Assembly: GCF_030145815.1 (NCBI RefSeq) | Contig: NZ_JAIXHL010000012.1 | Location: 96,174-160,173, forward strand | DNA length: 64,000 nucleotides | Direction of reading: 5' to 3' | From: Sphingomonas sp. | GTDB taxonomy: Bacteria > Pseudomonadota > Alphaproteobacteria > Sphingomonadales > Sphingomonadaceae | In this document: piece by piece, positions 21,856 to 30,909 of the stretch | How positions within the stretch are numbered: position 1 is the stretch's first letter | Layout of the letters: every line of letters starts with the position of its first letter | Program-made: the position numbers and the translations under genes | Notes under the pieces: generated by a model | What the model saw: only the letters and a program-made list of their open reading frames with translations | What the model was told of the DNA's origin: nothing | The model's database searches: none

Positions 21856-23214
21856 TCAGGCCTCGAGTTGCCGCATCAGGCTGCGTACTGCGCCGTCAAT
21901 CTCGCTGTCGGTGCCGCGCAGTTCTTCGATCCGGCGGACCGCGTGGATCACGGTCGAATGGTCGCGATTGCCGAACTTGCGGCCGATTTCCGGCAGCGAG
22001 CGCGTGGTCAGGCGCTTGGCGAGGTACATCGCGATCTGGCGCGGGCGGGCGATCGCCACCGCGCGGCGCTGTGACACCAGGTCCAGCTGCTTGACGTCGA
22101 AGTGGCTCGACACCGCCTTCTGGATCTCGTCGATCGTCACGCGACGCTGGCTGCCACGCAGCGCTTCGCCGAGCACGCTTTCGGCGAACGCGATCGTCAC
22201 GATTTCGTTGTTCAGCTGCGCATAAGCGACCAGGCGGTTGAGCGCGCCTTCGAGTTCGCGCACCGACGAGCTGATTCGCCCGGCGAGCAGGTCGAGCACG
22301 TCGGACGGCACCGTGGCGCCCGGCATATCCTCCAGCTTGCGGTCGAGAATCGCGCGGCGCAGGCCAAGCTCGGCCGGCTTGATATCGGCGGCAAGACCCG
22401 AGCCGAGGCGCGAGGCAAGCCGCGCCTCGATCCCCTCAAGCGCCAGCGGGCTGCGGTCCGCGGCGATGACCAGGCGCTTCCCTTCGCGCATGAATTCATC
22501 GACCGTGTGGAAGAACTCTTCCTGGGTCGATTCCTTGCCGGCGATGAACTGCAAATCGTCGATCATGAGCAGATCGACGCCGCGCAGCCGCGCCTTGAAC
22601 GCATAGGTATCGCGCTCGCGCACCGCCCGGACGAACTCGAACATGAACCGCTCGGCCGGCATGTAGATCGCGGTCGCGTCGGGACAGGCCTCCATGAAAG
22701 CATGCCCGATCGCGTGCATCAGGTGGGTCTTGCCCTGGCCGGTGTTGCTGTGGAGGTAGAGCGGGCTGAAGCGCGGCTTGCCCGGCTCGGCCAGCGCCTT
22801 GGCGGCGTTGAACGCCAACCGGTTGGACGTGTCGACCACGAACCGGTCAAAGGTAAACCGCGAATCGAGATTGGGACGCTCGCCCGCTCCGGCCAGGGCC
22901 GAGGGCGCGGCGGGCGCCGCCGCTGCGACCACAGGGGCCGCAGCAGCAAGCTCACGAGTCGCACGCGCATCGACCGTTTCGATCGACACCGTGCGCACGC
23001 CCGGAAGCTGGGCGCGAAATTCCATCATCAGCCGGTCGGCATAGTGATTCTTGACCCAGTTGGTCATGAAGGCCGACGGCAGACCGAGGCGAACCGTCTC
23101 CGCGTCCTCGCCCGGGATCAGGACGATCGGCTTCAGCCACTGGTCGAACAGCCGCTGGCCTGCGGAAAGTCGCAGATTGCCCCGCACGCGTGTCCAGGCC
23201 TTGGCTTGATCCAT
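21856..23214 (-). CDS. dnaA: Chromosomal replication initiator DnaA
   Basis: 452 residues from ATG 23214 (MDQAKAWTRVRGNLR). Domain I residues 1-85, Ala-rich linker about 92-120, AAA+ domain with FDRFVVDTSNRLAFNAA, Walker A NTGQGKTHLMHAIG, Walker B LLMIDDLQFI and the Arg finger region, then domain IV with the DNA-binding signature GNRDHSTVIHAVRRIEEL. Walker A reads NTGQGKT where GGVGLGKT is more usual, but Gly-Lys-Thr is intact. It opens oriC. The order mutM-rpsT-dnaA is conserved in alphaproteobacteria. Confidence 0.97.
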   Translation of the reverse strand: MDQAKAWTRVRGNLRLSAGQRLFDQWLKPIVLIPGEDAETVRLGLPSAFMTNWVKNHYADRLMMEFRAQLPGVRTVSIETVDARATRELAAAAPVVAAAAPAAPSALAGAGERPNLDSRFTFDRFVVDTSNRLAFNAAKALAEPGKPRFSPLYLHSNTGQGKTHLMHAIGHAFMEACPDATAIYMPAERFMFEFVRAVRERDTYAFKARLRGVDLLMIDDLQFIAGKESTQEEFFHTVDEFMREGKRLVIAADRSPLALEGIEARLASRLGSGLAADIKPAELGLRRAILDRKLEDMPGATVPSDVLDLLAGRISSSVRELEGALNRLVAYAQLNNEIVTIAFAESVLGEALRGSQRRVTIDEIQKAVSSHFDVKQLDLVSQRRAVAIARPRQIAMYLAKRLTTRSLPEIGRKFGNRDHSTVIHAVRRIEELRGTDSEIDGAVRSLMRQLEA

Positions 23215-23675
23215 ATATCCCGTTGCCCCTCGATTGCATCCGCATGTGCCCGACAGGTGCACATGCCACTTCCCCCGAGCGCGCAAGGCTAACCCCGCGC
23301 GCATTTCATTCAGGCAAAAGCATCCCGAAGCCGGAATCACATCCGCACTTGGTCGATACCTTCGCTGAGCCCACCGACGCGAACGCCGCGGTGGAAGTCC
23401 GTTTTAGGGACGCATTTCTGAGTCGATCAAGAGGGGGGCATGTAAAGAATCTGAAATAAGTAGGGTTGACTCACTCAGAGCCGCGGAAAACCGTTATAAA
23501 TCATACAAGTGATTGATTTATAAGACTTTAATCAGATCATTACATTCGCGTTACGGTGCGACTCATTGAGATTCCGCGATTCGCCGTGCGAATGCGCAGG
23601 CACCGATCCGGGACAAAAGAAAAACCCCGTCGGCACTGGGCCGACAGGGTCATTTTCTTGACGCAGAAGCGCGGA
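23215..23675. other. 460-bp gap upstream of dnaA with an AT-rich core
   Basis: No gene seen. Nearest dnaA is an inverted repeat GCATGTGC/GCACATGC (23242-23249 and 23259-23266). The stretch from about 23440 to 23560 is distinctly AT-rich for this genome and contains TTATAAATCA (23494-23503) and TGATTTATAA (23514-23523), a perfect 10-bp inverted repeat, flanked by GACTCA-bearing segments (TTGACTCACTCAG near 23466 and GCGACTCATTGAG near 23558). I found no TTATCCACA-like DnaA boxes, so an origin is not supported; dnaA promoter and operator functions are more likely. The rpsT terminator occupies the far end. Confidence 0.5.
23612..23649 (-). terminator. Rho-independent terminator of rpsT
   Basis: On the minus strand CCCTGTCGGC (23649-23640) pairs with GCCGACGGGG (23634-23625), one T-G wobble, five-base loop, then TTTTTCTTTT. 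It lies 26 bases after the rpsT stop. Confidence 0.92.
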
Positions 23676-23939
23676 TCAGCCGAGTGCGGCGAGACGCTTC
23701 GTGAGACGCGAGAACTTGCGCGAAGCGGTGTTCTTGTGAACCACGCCCTTGGCGACGCCGCGTGCCAGCTCCGGCTGCATCGCCTTGAGCGCGGTTTCCG
23801 CTGCAGCCTTGTCACCGCTGGTCAGCGCGCTTTCGACCTTCTTGATGAAGGTGCGGATGCGGCCGACGCGGGCGCCGTTGACTTCGGCGCGGCGTTCGTT
23901 GCGGCGGATGCGCTTCTTGGCTTGCGGCGTGTTCGCCAT
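23676..23939 (-). CDS. rpsT: 30S ribosomal protein S20
   Basis: 87 residues, very basic at the start: [17 protein letters not shown], then helices with [13 protein letters not shown] and the C-terminal [19 protein letters not shown]. Length and sequence are standard for S20, which binds 16S rRNA early in assembly. A strong terminator follows. The leader has a hairpin at 23970-23996 that may take part in control. Confidence 0.98.
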   Translation of the reverse strand: MANTPQAKKRIRRNERRAEVNGARVGRIRTFIKKVESALTSGDKAAAETALKAMQPELARGVAKGVVHKNTASRKFSRLTKRLAALG

Positions 23940-23969
23940 GAATCTTCGTTCCTGTTTTCAATGCGAAAA

Positions 23970-23996
23970 GAGGCGCGGATTTCCATCCCACGCCTC
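23970..23996 (-). promoter_or_regulatory. Stem-loop in the rpsT leader
   Basis: GAGGCG (23970-23975) pairs with CGCCTC (23991-23996), and inside GGAT (23977-23980) with ATCC (23985-23988) around the loop TTCC. It lies about 30 bases before the rpsT ATG. S20 synthesis is autoregulated at translation in E. coli, so a regulatory leader is possible, but no sequence likeness is claimed. Confidence 0.35.
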
Positions 23997-24125
23997 GGGA
24001 AAGCGCGCCCCTTAGCGAGGGCGGGCGATTCGGTCAACCTTTTGCGGCGCATTCGATGCGCCGGCGGCACCGCCCTCCGCAGCCTTCCGCCGATGCTTCG
24101 CATCGTCGGAGCCTGGGCTGCTCCG

Positions 24126-24190
24126 CCCGCTCCCCACCCGGCCACCCATCGAAGATACTTTGCAGTGGGTGGCCCGGGTGGGGGAGCGGG
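24126..24190. repeat. Long GC-rich inverted repeat downstream of mutM
   Basis: CCCGCTCCCCACCC... at 24126-24148 pairs along its whole length with 24166-24190 (two single-base bulges), around a 17-base loop that is AT-richer. It begins 28 bases after the mutM stop. It could end mutM transcription, although no T-run follows. Confidence 0.6.
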
Positions 24191-24217
24191 CCGGTGCGGG
24201 ACTCCAGCAAACCCGTT

Positions 24218-25030
24218 CTACTTCTGGCATTTCGGACACCAGAAGGTCGAGCGCCCGCCCTCCGCATAGCGCGCCACCGTCCCACCGCAATCGCACGGCT
24301 CACCCTCGCGGCCATAGACTTTGAACTGCTTCGAGAAATAGCCGAGCTCGCCATCGGGCTGAACATAGTCGCGCAGCGTCGATCCCCCCGCCTCGATCGC
24401 CGATTCGAGCACGCCGTGCACCGCCTTCACCAGCCGCTGGAGTTGCGGGCGGGTCAGCGATCCACCGCTGCGCTTGGGCGATATCCGCGATTCGTGCAGC
24501 GCCTCGCACACATAGATATTGCCCAAGCCAGCGACGATGCGCTGGTCGAGCAGGAGCAGCTTGATCGACGCGACCCGCCCGGCCAGCACCTGGCGCAGAT
24601 GATCGGCGGTGAAATGCGGCCCCAGCGGCTCCGGCCCCAGCGCGGCAAAGGGCGGCCAGGCGCCGACATCGACCGTCGGCATCAGATCGACCGAACCGAA
24701 TCGCCGCGCATCGTTGAGCGCCAGCCGCCGCCCCGCCTCGGTCTCGATCACCAGATGATCGTGCGTCAGCAATTCGGACGGATCGATTCGCCAGCGTCCC
24801 GACATGCCCAGGTGAAAGATCATCGTGTCGCCGCGATCGGTGTCGATCAGGCCATATTTGGCGCGCCGTCCGAGCGCCGTGACGGTCGCACCGGTCAGCC
24901 GCTGCACCAGATCGACCGGCATTGCGCGGCGCAGATCGGGGCGGCGCAGCTGGACGCGCGCGATGCGCTGGCCGTGCAGTGCCGGGGTCAGGCCCCGGAC
25001 GGTGGTTTCGACTTCGGGAAGCTCGGGCAT
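24218..25030 (-). CDS. mutM: Formamidopyrimidine-DNA glycosylase
   Basis: 270 residues. PELPEVET start with the catalytic Pro (after Met removal) and Glu, Lys in RRAKYGL, HLGMSGRW, the H2TH region IVAGLGNIYVCEALHESRI, and the C-terminal zinc finger with the last pair CPKC. The first zinc pair reads PCDCGG, one residue tighter than the usual CxxC. The enzyme removes 8-oxoguanine and other oxidised purines. Divergent from ubiE with about 55 bases between them. Confidence 0.97.
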   Translation of the reverse strand: MPELPEVETTVRGLTPALHGQRIARVQLRRPDLRRAMPVDLVQRLTGATVTALGRRAKYGLIDTDRGDTMIFHLGMSGRWRIDPSELLTHDHLVIETEAGRRLALNDARRFGSVDLMPTVDVGAWPPFAALGPEPLGPHFTADHLRQVLAGRVASIKLLLLDQRIVAGLGNIYVCEALHESRISPKRSGGSLTRPQLQRLVKAVHGVLESAIEAGGSTLRDYVQPDGELGYFSKQFKVYGREGEPCDCGGTVARYAEGGRSTFWCPKCQK

Positions 25031-25085
25031 TTTGTCCAGCTAAGCGGGCTTTGCCGCGCCCACAAGGGCGGCTAAGGGCTTGGCC

Positions 25086-25817
25086 ATGACCGACACCGTC
25101 TCCTTTGGCTATGAAGAGGTTGCCCCCGACGAAAAGACCCGTCGCGTCGGCGGCGTCTTTTCCAGTGTGGCCTCGCGCTATGATCTCATGAACGACGCGA
25201 TGTCGGGCGGCCTGCACCGCGTGTGGAAGGACGTGTTCGTCCGCCGCGTGAAGCCGCGCGAGGGCGAGGCGATTCTCGACATGGCCGGCGGCACCGGCGA
25301 CATCGCGTTCCGCATGGCCGAACATGGCGCAGCGGTTACGGTCGCCGACATCAACCCCGACATGCTGGCAGTCGGCATCGAGCGCGCGGCCAAGCGCGGG
25401 ATCGACGGGCTGGTGTGGAGCGAGGCGAACGCCGAGACGCTGCAATGGCCGGACCGCTTCTTCGACGCCTATACGATCGCGTTCGGCATCCGAAACGTCA
25501 CCGACATCCCGGCGGCATTGCGGGAGGCGCATCGCGTGCTGCGCCGTGGCGGGCGGTTCTTCGTGCTGGAGTTTTCGACCACCTTGTGGCCCGGATTCGC
25601 GGACGTCTACGACGCCTATTCGCACCGGCTGGTGCCGAAGCTCGGCGAACTGCTGGCGGGCGATGCCGAGAGCTATCGCTATCTGGTCGAATCGATCCGG
25701 CGCTTCCCGGACATGCCGACGTTCGAGTCGATGATCAAAGACGCTGGCTTCGTGCAGACGCGGGTCGAACCGATGCTGGGCGGACTGGTCGCCATTCATA
25801 GCGGCTGGAAGATTTGA
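25086..25817 (+). CDS. ubiE: Ubiquinone/menaquinone biosynthesis C-methyltransferase
   Basis: 243 residues from ATG 25086 (a TTG lies six bases earlier). YDLMNDAMSGGLHRVWKD at residues about 34-51, SAM motif LDMAGGTGDIAFRMA, IAFGIRNVTDIPAAL and the PMLGGLVAIHSGWKI end are all diagnostic. It methylates 2-polyprenyl-benzoquinol intermediates. The stop overlaps the ubiB start (TTGA), consistent with an operon for ubiquinone synthesis, which supplies the substrate of complex I encoded further along. Confidence 0.96.
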   Translation: MTDTVSFGYEEVAPDEKTRRVGGVFSSVASRYDLMNDAMSGGLHRVWKDVFVRRVKPREGEAILDMAGGTGDIAFRMAEHGAAVTVADINPDMLAVGIERAAKRGIDGLVWSEANAETLQWPDRFFDAYTIAFGIRNVTDIPAALREAHRVLRRGGRFFVLEFSTTLWPGFADVYDAYSHRLVPKLGELLAGDAESYRYLVESIRRFPDMPTFESMIKDAGFVQTRVEPMLGGLVAIHSGWKI

Positions 25818-27346
25818 CCGCTCCTGTCGTTCATCTGTGGCGCCTCCTGAAATGGGGCCGCACGCTGGCGCGTCATGGCGCGCTGCGCGGGATCGAGCGT
25901 GATCGCAACACGCCCGCCCCGGTCCGCCGCCTTGCCCGCATCGCGCGGTTCGGTGCGCGCGTGCCGGAAGTACCGGGCTATGCCGATGCACTGCAGGCGA
26001 TCGGCCCGGCGGCGATCAAGCTGGGCCAGACGCTCGCCACGCGGCCCGACCTGATCGGCGAAGCGGCGGCGCATGACCTGTTGCGCCTGCAGGACGCCCT
26101 GCCCCCGGTCCCCTTCTCCGTGATCCGTACGGCGATGGAGAGCAGCTTCGGACGACCGATCGAGGAGCTGTTCCAGTCGGTCGAGGAAACGCCAATCGGC
26201 GCCGCGTCGATCGCGCAGGTGCATCGCGCGATCACCACCGATGGTCGGCAGGTCGCGGTCAAGGTGCTGCGCCCGGGCATCGAGGCCGAGTTCGCCCGCG
26301 CCATTGATACCTATGAATGGGCGGCGGCACAGGTCGAGGGGATGGGCGGCGAAGCATCGCGCCTGCGCCCGCGCCTGGTGATAGAAACCTTCAAACGCTG
26401 GACCGCGCGCGAACTCGACCTGCGGCGCGAGGCAGCGTCGGCGTCCGAACTGTCCGAATCGATGGAGGCGGAGCCCGACTTCACCGTCCCCACCATCGAC
26501 TGGCAGCGCACCACCGGCAAGGTGATGACGCTGGAATGGATCGACGGCATCAAGCTGTCGGACCGCGACGGCCTGATCGCCGCAGGGCATGACACCGAAA
26601 AGCTGGCGCATACCCTGGTCCGCGCGTTCCTGCGTCAGGCGATTTCGGAAGGCTTTTTCCACGCCGACATGCACCAGGGCAATCTGTTCGCTTTGCCCGG
26701 CGACCGGATTGCGGCGATCGATTTCGGCATCATGGGCCGAATCGACCGGCGCGCGCGGGTGTGGCTGGCGGAGATCCTCTACGGCCTGATCACCGGCAAC
26801 TACCGCCGCGTCGCCGAGATTCACTTCGAGGCGGGCTATGTCCCGCCACATCACAATGTCGCCGAGTTCGCGACGGCGCTGCGCGCGGTGGGCGAGCCGA
26901 TGCGCGGGTTGGCGGTCAAGGACATGAGCGTCGGCATGATGCTCGACAGCCTGTTCAACATCACCCGCGATTTCGACATGCAGACCCAGCCGCATCTGCT
27001 GCTGCTGCAAAAGACGATGGTGATGGTCGAGGGCGTGGCGACGCGGCTGCACCCCGACATCAATTTGTGGGACAGCGCCGCGCCGTTCGTGCGCGAATGG
27101 ATCCGCACCGAGCTGGGGCCGGAGGCCTTCCTGGCCGACCGGATTTCGGAGGACCTCAAGACACTCGCCCGGCTGCCCAAGCTTATCCGCAACATCGAAC
27201 GCCACTTCCCCGACCCCGGCGGCGCGCCCCCCGCCCCGCCGCTGCGCGAGATCGAGGTGGTGCGCGTCGGGGGTGGCTGGCGGTATGGCGTCGTTGCACT
27301 GCTCGCGGCAGGCGCTGGCGTGGCGGCGACGTTGTTGCTTGCCTGA
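25814..27346 (+). CDS. ubiB: UbiB/ADCK family protein for ubiquinone biosynthesis
   Basis: 510 residues from TTG 25814 in a TTGA overlap with ubiE. Atypical kinase-like fold: KxGQ motif AAIKLGQTLATRPDLIG (about residues 67-83), Ala-rich nucleotide loop IGAASIAQVHRA, Lys in VAVKVLRPG, catalytic-loop-like HADMHQGNLF and DFGIMG. Two hydrophobic segments at the C-terminus (YGVVALLAAGAGVAATLLLA) anchor it in the inner membrane. Needed for ubiquinone synthesis, probably as an ATPase acting on lipid intermediates. Confidence 0.96.
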   Translation: MTAPVVHLWRLLKWGRTLARHGALRGIERDRNTPAPVRRLARIARFGARVPEVPGYADALQAIGPAAIKLGQTLATRPDLIGEAAAHDLLRLQDALPPVPFSVIRTAMESSFGRPIEELFQSVEETPIGAASIAQVHRAITTDGRQVAVKVLRPGIEAEFARAIDTYEWAAAQVEGMGGEASRLRPRLVIETFKRWTARELDLRREAASASELSESMEAEPDFTVPTIDWQRTTGKVMTLEWIDGIKLSDRDGLIAAGHDTEKLAHTLVRAFLRQAISEGFFHADMHQGNLFALPGDRIAAIDFGIMGRIDRRARVWLAEILYGLITGNYRRVAEIHFEAGYVPPHHNVAEFATALRAVGEPMRGLAVKDMSVGMMLDSLFNITRDFDMQTQPHLLLLQKTMVMVEGVATRLHPDINLWDSAAPFVREWIRTELGPEAFLADRISEDLKTLARLPKLIRNIERHFPDPGGAPPAPPLREIEVVRVGGGWRYGVVALLAAGAGVAATLLLA

Positions 27347-27377
27347 CAAGCTTCATCCGGCAGGCTAGGGACAGGTC

Positions 27378-28484
27378 ATGACCCGCGCACCGCTCTGGCT
27401 TTCTGCCCCCAGCCGCTTCGCCGCGCTGACGGTGAACCGCGCCCGCTGGGTGCTGGTAGGGGTGGCGTTGCTGATCCTCGGCGCGCTGACCGTGCTGTTC
27501 GTGCCCCTGCCCGCGCCCGACGCGACCGGCGCGGGGGCGGATCGGCAGGGCGACATCGCGCTGTATGAAGGCATTGTCGCGGCAGTGGCGCATGGCGAGA
27601 ACTACTACCGCGCCGCCGCCGATGCGCTGCGCGCAGGCAGCTATCCGTTGCGACCGTTCCTTACCTTCCGGATGCCGGGGCTGGCCGTTGTGCAGGCGGC
27701 ATTGCCCGCGCTGGCTGTGATTGCATTGCTCTTTGCACTCGCCGGAGCGACCGCATGGTGCTGGTATCGCCGCATTGCCGAGGCATTGCCGCGCTGGCCC
27801 CCGCGGGTCGTGGCGCTGGTGCTGCTCGCTGCAGGCATGCTCGCTTTCGTCCAGAGCGGGCTTGTCGCGTTTCACGAGATCTGGGCCGGGCTGCTCGTCG
27901 CGCTTAGCCTGGCGCTGCGCCGTCCCGGCCGCTGGGTCGAGGCGGCGGCGATCGGTGCGCTGGCGATGCTGATCCGCGAGACAGCTGCGCTATATGTCAT
28001 GGTGATGGCAGTTCTGGCCTTGGCCGAGGGGCATAGGCGCGAGGCGGCGGGATGGGCGGCGGCGCTGGCACTGTTCGCAGTCGCGCTCGCCGCGCATGCG
28101 GTCGCCGTGCATGGCGTGACCGGACCGCTCGACGCGATGTCGCCGGGCTGGGCGGGGATGAACGGGTTCGGGCTGTTCGTGCGCGCGATGACACTGGCGA
28201 CGGGCGCGCAGCTGCTTCCGCCGGCGCTCGCCGCCATCCTGGTTGCACTGGCGCTGTTCGGCTGGGCGAGCTGGCGCGACCCGCTGGCGCTGCGCGCGCT
28301 TGCGACCTTTTGCGGCTATGCACTGGTGATCAGCCTGTTTGCGCGGCTCGACACCTTTTACTGGGGACTGATCATCGCACCGGCCTTTCTGGTCGGGCTT
28401 GCGTTCGTGCCCGATGCCCTGCGCGACCTGTGGGTGCGGGCGCGCGACAAGCGGCGGGTGGTGGTGACGCAGGTTGCGCGCTAG
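27378..28484 (+). CDS. Polytopic membrane protein of unknown function
   Basis: 368 residues with about nine predicted helices. After the first helix (WVLVGVALLILGALTVLFVPLP) comes a periplasmic-type loop with DIALYEGIVAAVAHGENYYRAAADALR, which resembles the first loop of membrane glycosyltransferases of the GT-C kind (a conserved acidic residue in this loop, then ENYY). No clear catalytic motif otherwise. It is placed between ubiB and coaBC, with coaBC 10 bases after the stop. Confidence 0.7.
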   Translation: MTRAPLWLSAPSRFAALTVNRARWVLVGVALLILGALTVLFVPLPAPDATGAGADRQGDIALYEGIVAAVAHGENYYRAAADALRAGSYPLRPFLTFRMPGLAVVQAALPALAVIALLFALAGATAWCWYRRIAEALPRWPPRVVALVLLAAGMLAFVQSGLVAFHEIWAGLLVALSLALRRPGRWVEAAAIGALAMLIRETAALYVMVMAVLALAEGHRREAAGWAAALALFAVALAAHAVAVHGVTGPLDAMSPGWAGMNGFGLFVRAMTLATGAQLLPPALAAILVALALFGWASWRDPLALRALATFCGYALVISLFARLDTFYWGLIIAPAFLVGLAFVPDALRDLWVRARDKRRVVVTQVAR

Positions 28485-28494
28485 GGAGTGGCGG

Positions 28495-29673
28495 ATGAAG
28501 CGCATTCTCCTCATCGTCGGTGGCGGCATCGCGGCGTACAAGGCGTGCGAGCTGGTCCGGCTGATCCGCAAGGCGGGCCATTCGGTCACCTGCGTCGTGA
28601 CGGCGGGCGGGCAGCATTTCGTGACCCCGATGACGCTCGCCGCGCTGTCCGAGAATCAGGTTTATACCACCCTGTGGGACCTCAAGGACGAGGCCGAGAT
28701 GGGACATATCCAGCTCAGCCGCGCCGCCGATCTGGTCGTCGTCGCCCCCGCAACCGCCGATTTGCTGGCGAAGATGGCGGCGGGCATTGCCGATGACCTC
28801 GCCACAACGCTGTTGCTCGCCACCGACAAGCCGGTGTTGGCGGCGCCCGCGATGAATGTGCGGATGTGGCAGCATGCCGCGACCCAGCGCAATGTCGCGA
28901 CGCTGCGCGGCGATGGCGTGACCGTGCTGGAGCCCGATGAAGGACCGATGGCGTGTGGCGAGTTCGGCCCCGGCCGGTTGCCCGAGCCCGAGGCGATCCT
29001 GCGCGCGATCGAGGCTGCGCTGGCGCCTGCTTCGGGTCGGCTGAAGGGCAAGCACATCCTCGTCACCGCCGGGCCGACGCATGAGCCGATCGACCCGGTC
29101 CGCTACATCGCCAACCGTTCGTCGGGAAAGCAGGGCTTCGCAATTGCGGGCGCGCTCGCGGCGCTGGGCGCGCGGGTGACGCTCGTCGCCGGACCTGTCG
29201 CGCTGCCGACGCCTGCGGGTGTGGACCGGGTGGATGTCGAGACCGCGCGGGAGATGGCCGCAGCGGTCGATGCTGCGCTGCCCGCCGATGCCGCAGTGAT
29301 GGTCGCTGCCGTCGCCGACTGGCGCGCGGGCGATGCGGCGGGGCAGAAGATCAAGAAGGGTGACAACGCCGCGCCCGCGCTGACGCTGGTCGAGAACCCC
29401 GATATCCTGGCCGGCCTCGCCCGGAATGCGCAGCGGCCGCGCCTCGTCATCGGTTTCGCCGCCGAAACCGAACGGGTGGTCGAACATGCGGTCGCTAAAC
29501 GCACGCGCAAGGGTGCAGACTGGATTGTCGCCAATGATGTGTCCGGCGATGTGATGGGGGGCGAATCCAATCTTGTTCAACTGGTTACGGAGTCGGGTGT
29601 CGAAAGCTGGGAGCGGCTGGCCAAGGGCGATGTCGCACGCCGCCTCGCCGAACGGATCGCCGATGCGCTTTAA
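28495..29673 (+). CDS. coaBC: Bifunctional phosphopantothenoylcysteine decarboxylase/phosphopantothenate-cysteine ligase
   Basis: 392 residues. CoaC half (1 to about 180): flavin-binding GGGIAAYKACELVRLIRK, MGHIQLSRAADLVVVAPAT, PAMNVRMW and the catalytic Cys in GPMACGEFGPGR. CoaB half: TAGPTHEPIDPVRYIANRSS, AAVADWR, KIKK and IGFAAET. Two steps from 4'-phosphopantothenate to 4'-phosphopantetheine on the way to coenzyme A. ATG 28495 has GGGAGTGG upstream. CoaX, the first enzyme of this pathway, is encoded at 41286. Confidence 0.97.
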   Translation: MKRILLIVGGGIAAYKACELVRLIRKAGHSVTCVVTAGGQHFVTPMTLAALSENQVYTTLWDLKDEAEMGHIQLSRAADLVVVAPATADLLAKMAAGIADDLATTLLLATDKPVLAAPAMNVRMWQHAATQRNVATLRGDGVTVLEPDEGPMACGEFGPGRLPEPEAILRAIEAALAPASGRLKGKHILVTAGPTHEPIDPVRYIANRSSGKQGFAIAGALAALGARVTLVAGPVALPTPAGVDRVDVETAREMAAAVDAALPADAAVMVAAVADWRAGDAAGQKIKKGDNAAPALTLVENPDILAGLARNAQRPRLVIGFAAETERVVEHAVAKRTRKGADWIVANDVSGDVMGGESNLVQLVTESGVESWERLAKGDVARRLAERIADAL

Positions 29674-30463
29674 GCTCCCCCTGTTCCTGCTTCCGTTGCT
29701 GATCGCCGGGTGCGCCGCCGGGGAGCGCCCGGCAACGCCCGTTGCGCCGAAGCTGTTCACGCAAGGCTATGGCGCCGCGCCGCGCAGTGCGCCGACGCTG
29801 TACGTCGTCCTCCACGGCAATGGCCGCCGTTCCAAGATCGACACGAGCGATTTTGCCAAGGCGCTCGCGGCGGTCGAGCCGGGCAGCGCGGTCGTGCGCC
29901 TGCTGCGCCCGGGCTATGCCGATGGCGCCGGTGGTCAATCGCCGGGCACGCGCGGAGCCAGCCCATCCGACGATTTCAGCGCAGAGCGAATCGCCGCCGT
30001 CGGCGACGCCGTCACAGCACTGCGCCAGCGATATCGCCGTGCGCGCGTGGTCTTGATCGGAGAAGCCGGAGGCGCGGTCGTCGCGGCCAACCTTGCCGGG
30101 CTGCGTCCAGGCCTGATCGATGGTGTGGTGCTGGTGTCCTGCCCCTGCGCACTGCCCGAATGGCGTGCCTATCGCGCCAAGCGCGAGCCCGGTGTATCGC
30201 ACTGGCGCGAGAAGCTGGTCAGCCTCGATCCATTGCAGACCGCCGGCGGCATCCAGCCAGGGTTGCGCGCGGCGATCCTGGTCGGCGGGGCCGACGCAGA
30301 TGTCCCGGCACGCTTTTCGCGCAGCTATGCCGAGGCGCTGAGCCTGCGCGGCATCGCCACCGATTTCCGCATCATTCCGGGCCGCAGCGACCCGGTGCTG
30401 GACGACCCCCAGGTGATCGAGGCCGCCCGCCGCCTCGCTGCAGCTTTGCCGGGACGCAAGTGA
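29663..30463 (+). CDS. Lipoprotein alpha/beta hydrolase-like protein
   Basis: 266 residues. Lipoprotein signal [14 protein letters not shown] with the lipobox Cys at about residue 15. The rest has an alpha/beta hydrolase pattern: [10 protein letters not shown], a nucleophile-elbow position reading [13 protein letters not shown] with Glu or Ala where Ser is expected, and [11 protein letters not shown]. The lost nucleophile suggests a non-catalytic or unusual member. It overlaps the coaBC stop by 11 bases and its own stop overlaps dut. Confidence 0.65.
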   Translation: MRFKLPLFLLPLLIAGCAAGERPATPVAPKLFTQGYGAAPRSAPTLYVVLHGNGRRSKIDTSDFAKALAAVEPGSAVVRLLRPGYADGAGGQSPGTRGASPSDDFSAERIAAVGDAVTALRQRYRRARVVLIGEAGGAVVAANLAGLRPGLIDGVVLVSCPCALPEWRAYRAKREPGVSHWREKLVSLDPLQTAGGIQPGLRAAILVGGADADVPARFSRSYAEALSLRGIATDFRIIPGRSDPVLDDPQVIEAARRLAAALPGRK

Positions 30464-30909
30464 TGGGCGCGCCGATCACCATCCGGATGATGCGCCTGCC
30501 CCATGGCGAAGGCCTGCCGCCGCCCGCTTACGCGACCGCCGGGGCCGCTGGCATGGATGTCGTCGCGGCGGAGGATCTGGTCCTCGCCCCCGGCGCGCGC
30601 CATGCGGTCGCGACCGGCTTCGCCATCGCCATCCCGCCCGGGTACGAGGTACAGGTACGCCCGCGCTCGGGCCTTGCGCTCAAGTACGGCATTACCTGTC
30701 TCAACACGCCGGGCACGATCGATGAGGATTATCGCGGCGAGGTTAAGGTGATCCTCGCCAATCTTGGCGACCAGCCCTTCACCATCGTGCGCGGAGAACG
30801 GATCGCGCAGCTCGTGCCGGCACCGGTGCAGCGCGCGCTGTTCGAGGAGGTCGCGGTGCTGGATGAGACCGACCGTGGCAGCGGCGGCTTTGGGTCGACC
30901 GGGCGGTGA
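30463..30909 (+). CDS. dut: Deoxyuridine 5'-triphosphate nucleotidohydrolase
   Basis: 148 residues, trimeric dUTPase with all five motifs: [26 protein letters not shown] with the catalytic Asp, RIAQLV and the C-terminal [10 protein letters not shown]. It converts dUTP to dUMP. The ATG lies within the TGATG overlap with the lipoprotein gene. The dut-coaBC neighbourhood is conserved. Confidence 0.97.
   Translation: MGAPITIRMMRLPHGEGLPPPAYATAGAAGMDVVAAEDLVLAPGARHAVATGFAIAIPPGYEVQVRPRSGLALKYGITCLNTPGTIDEDYRGEVKVILANLGDQPFTIVRGERIAQLVPAPVQRALFEEVAVLDETDRGSGGFGSTGR

Noticed and set aside
23215..23675. Replication origin next to dnaA
   Set aside because: AT-rich, but no cluster of TTATCCACA-like boxes; in alphaproteobacteria oriC is often not beside dnaA. 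Needs whole-chromosome skew.
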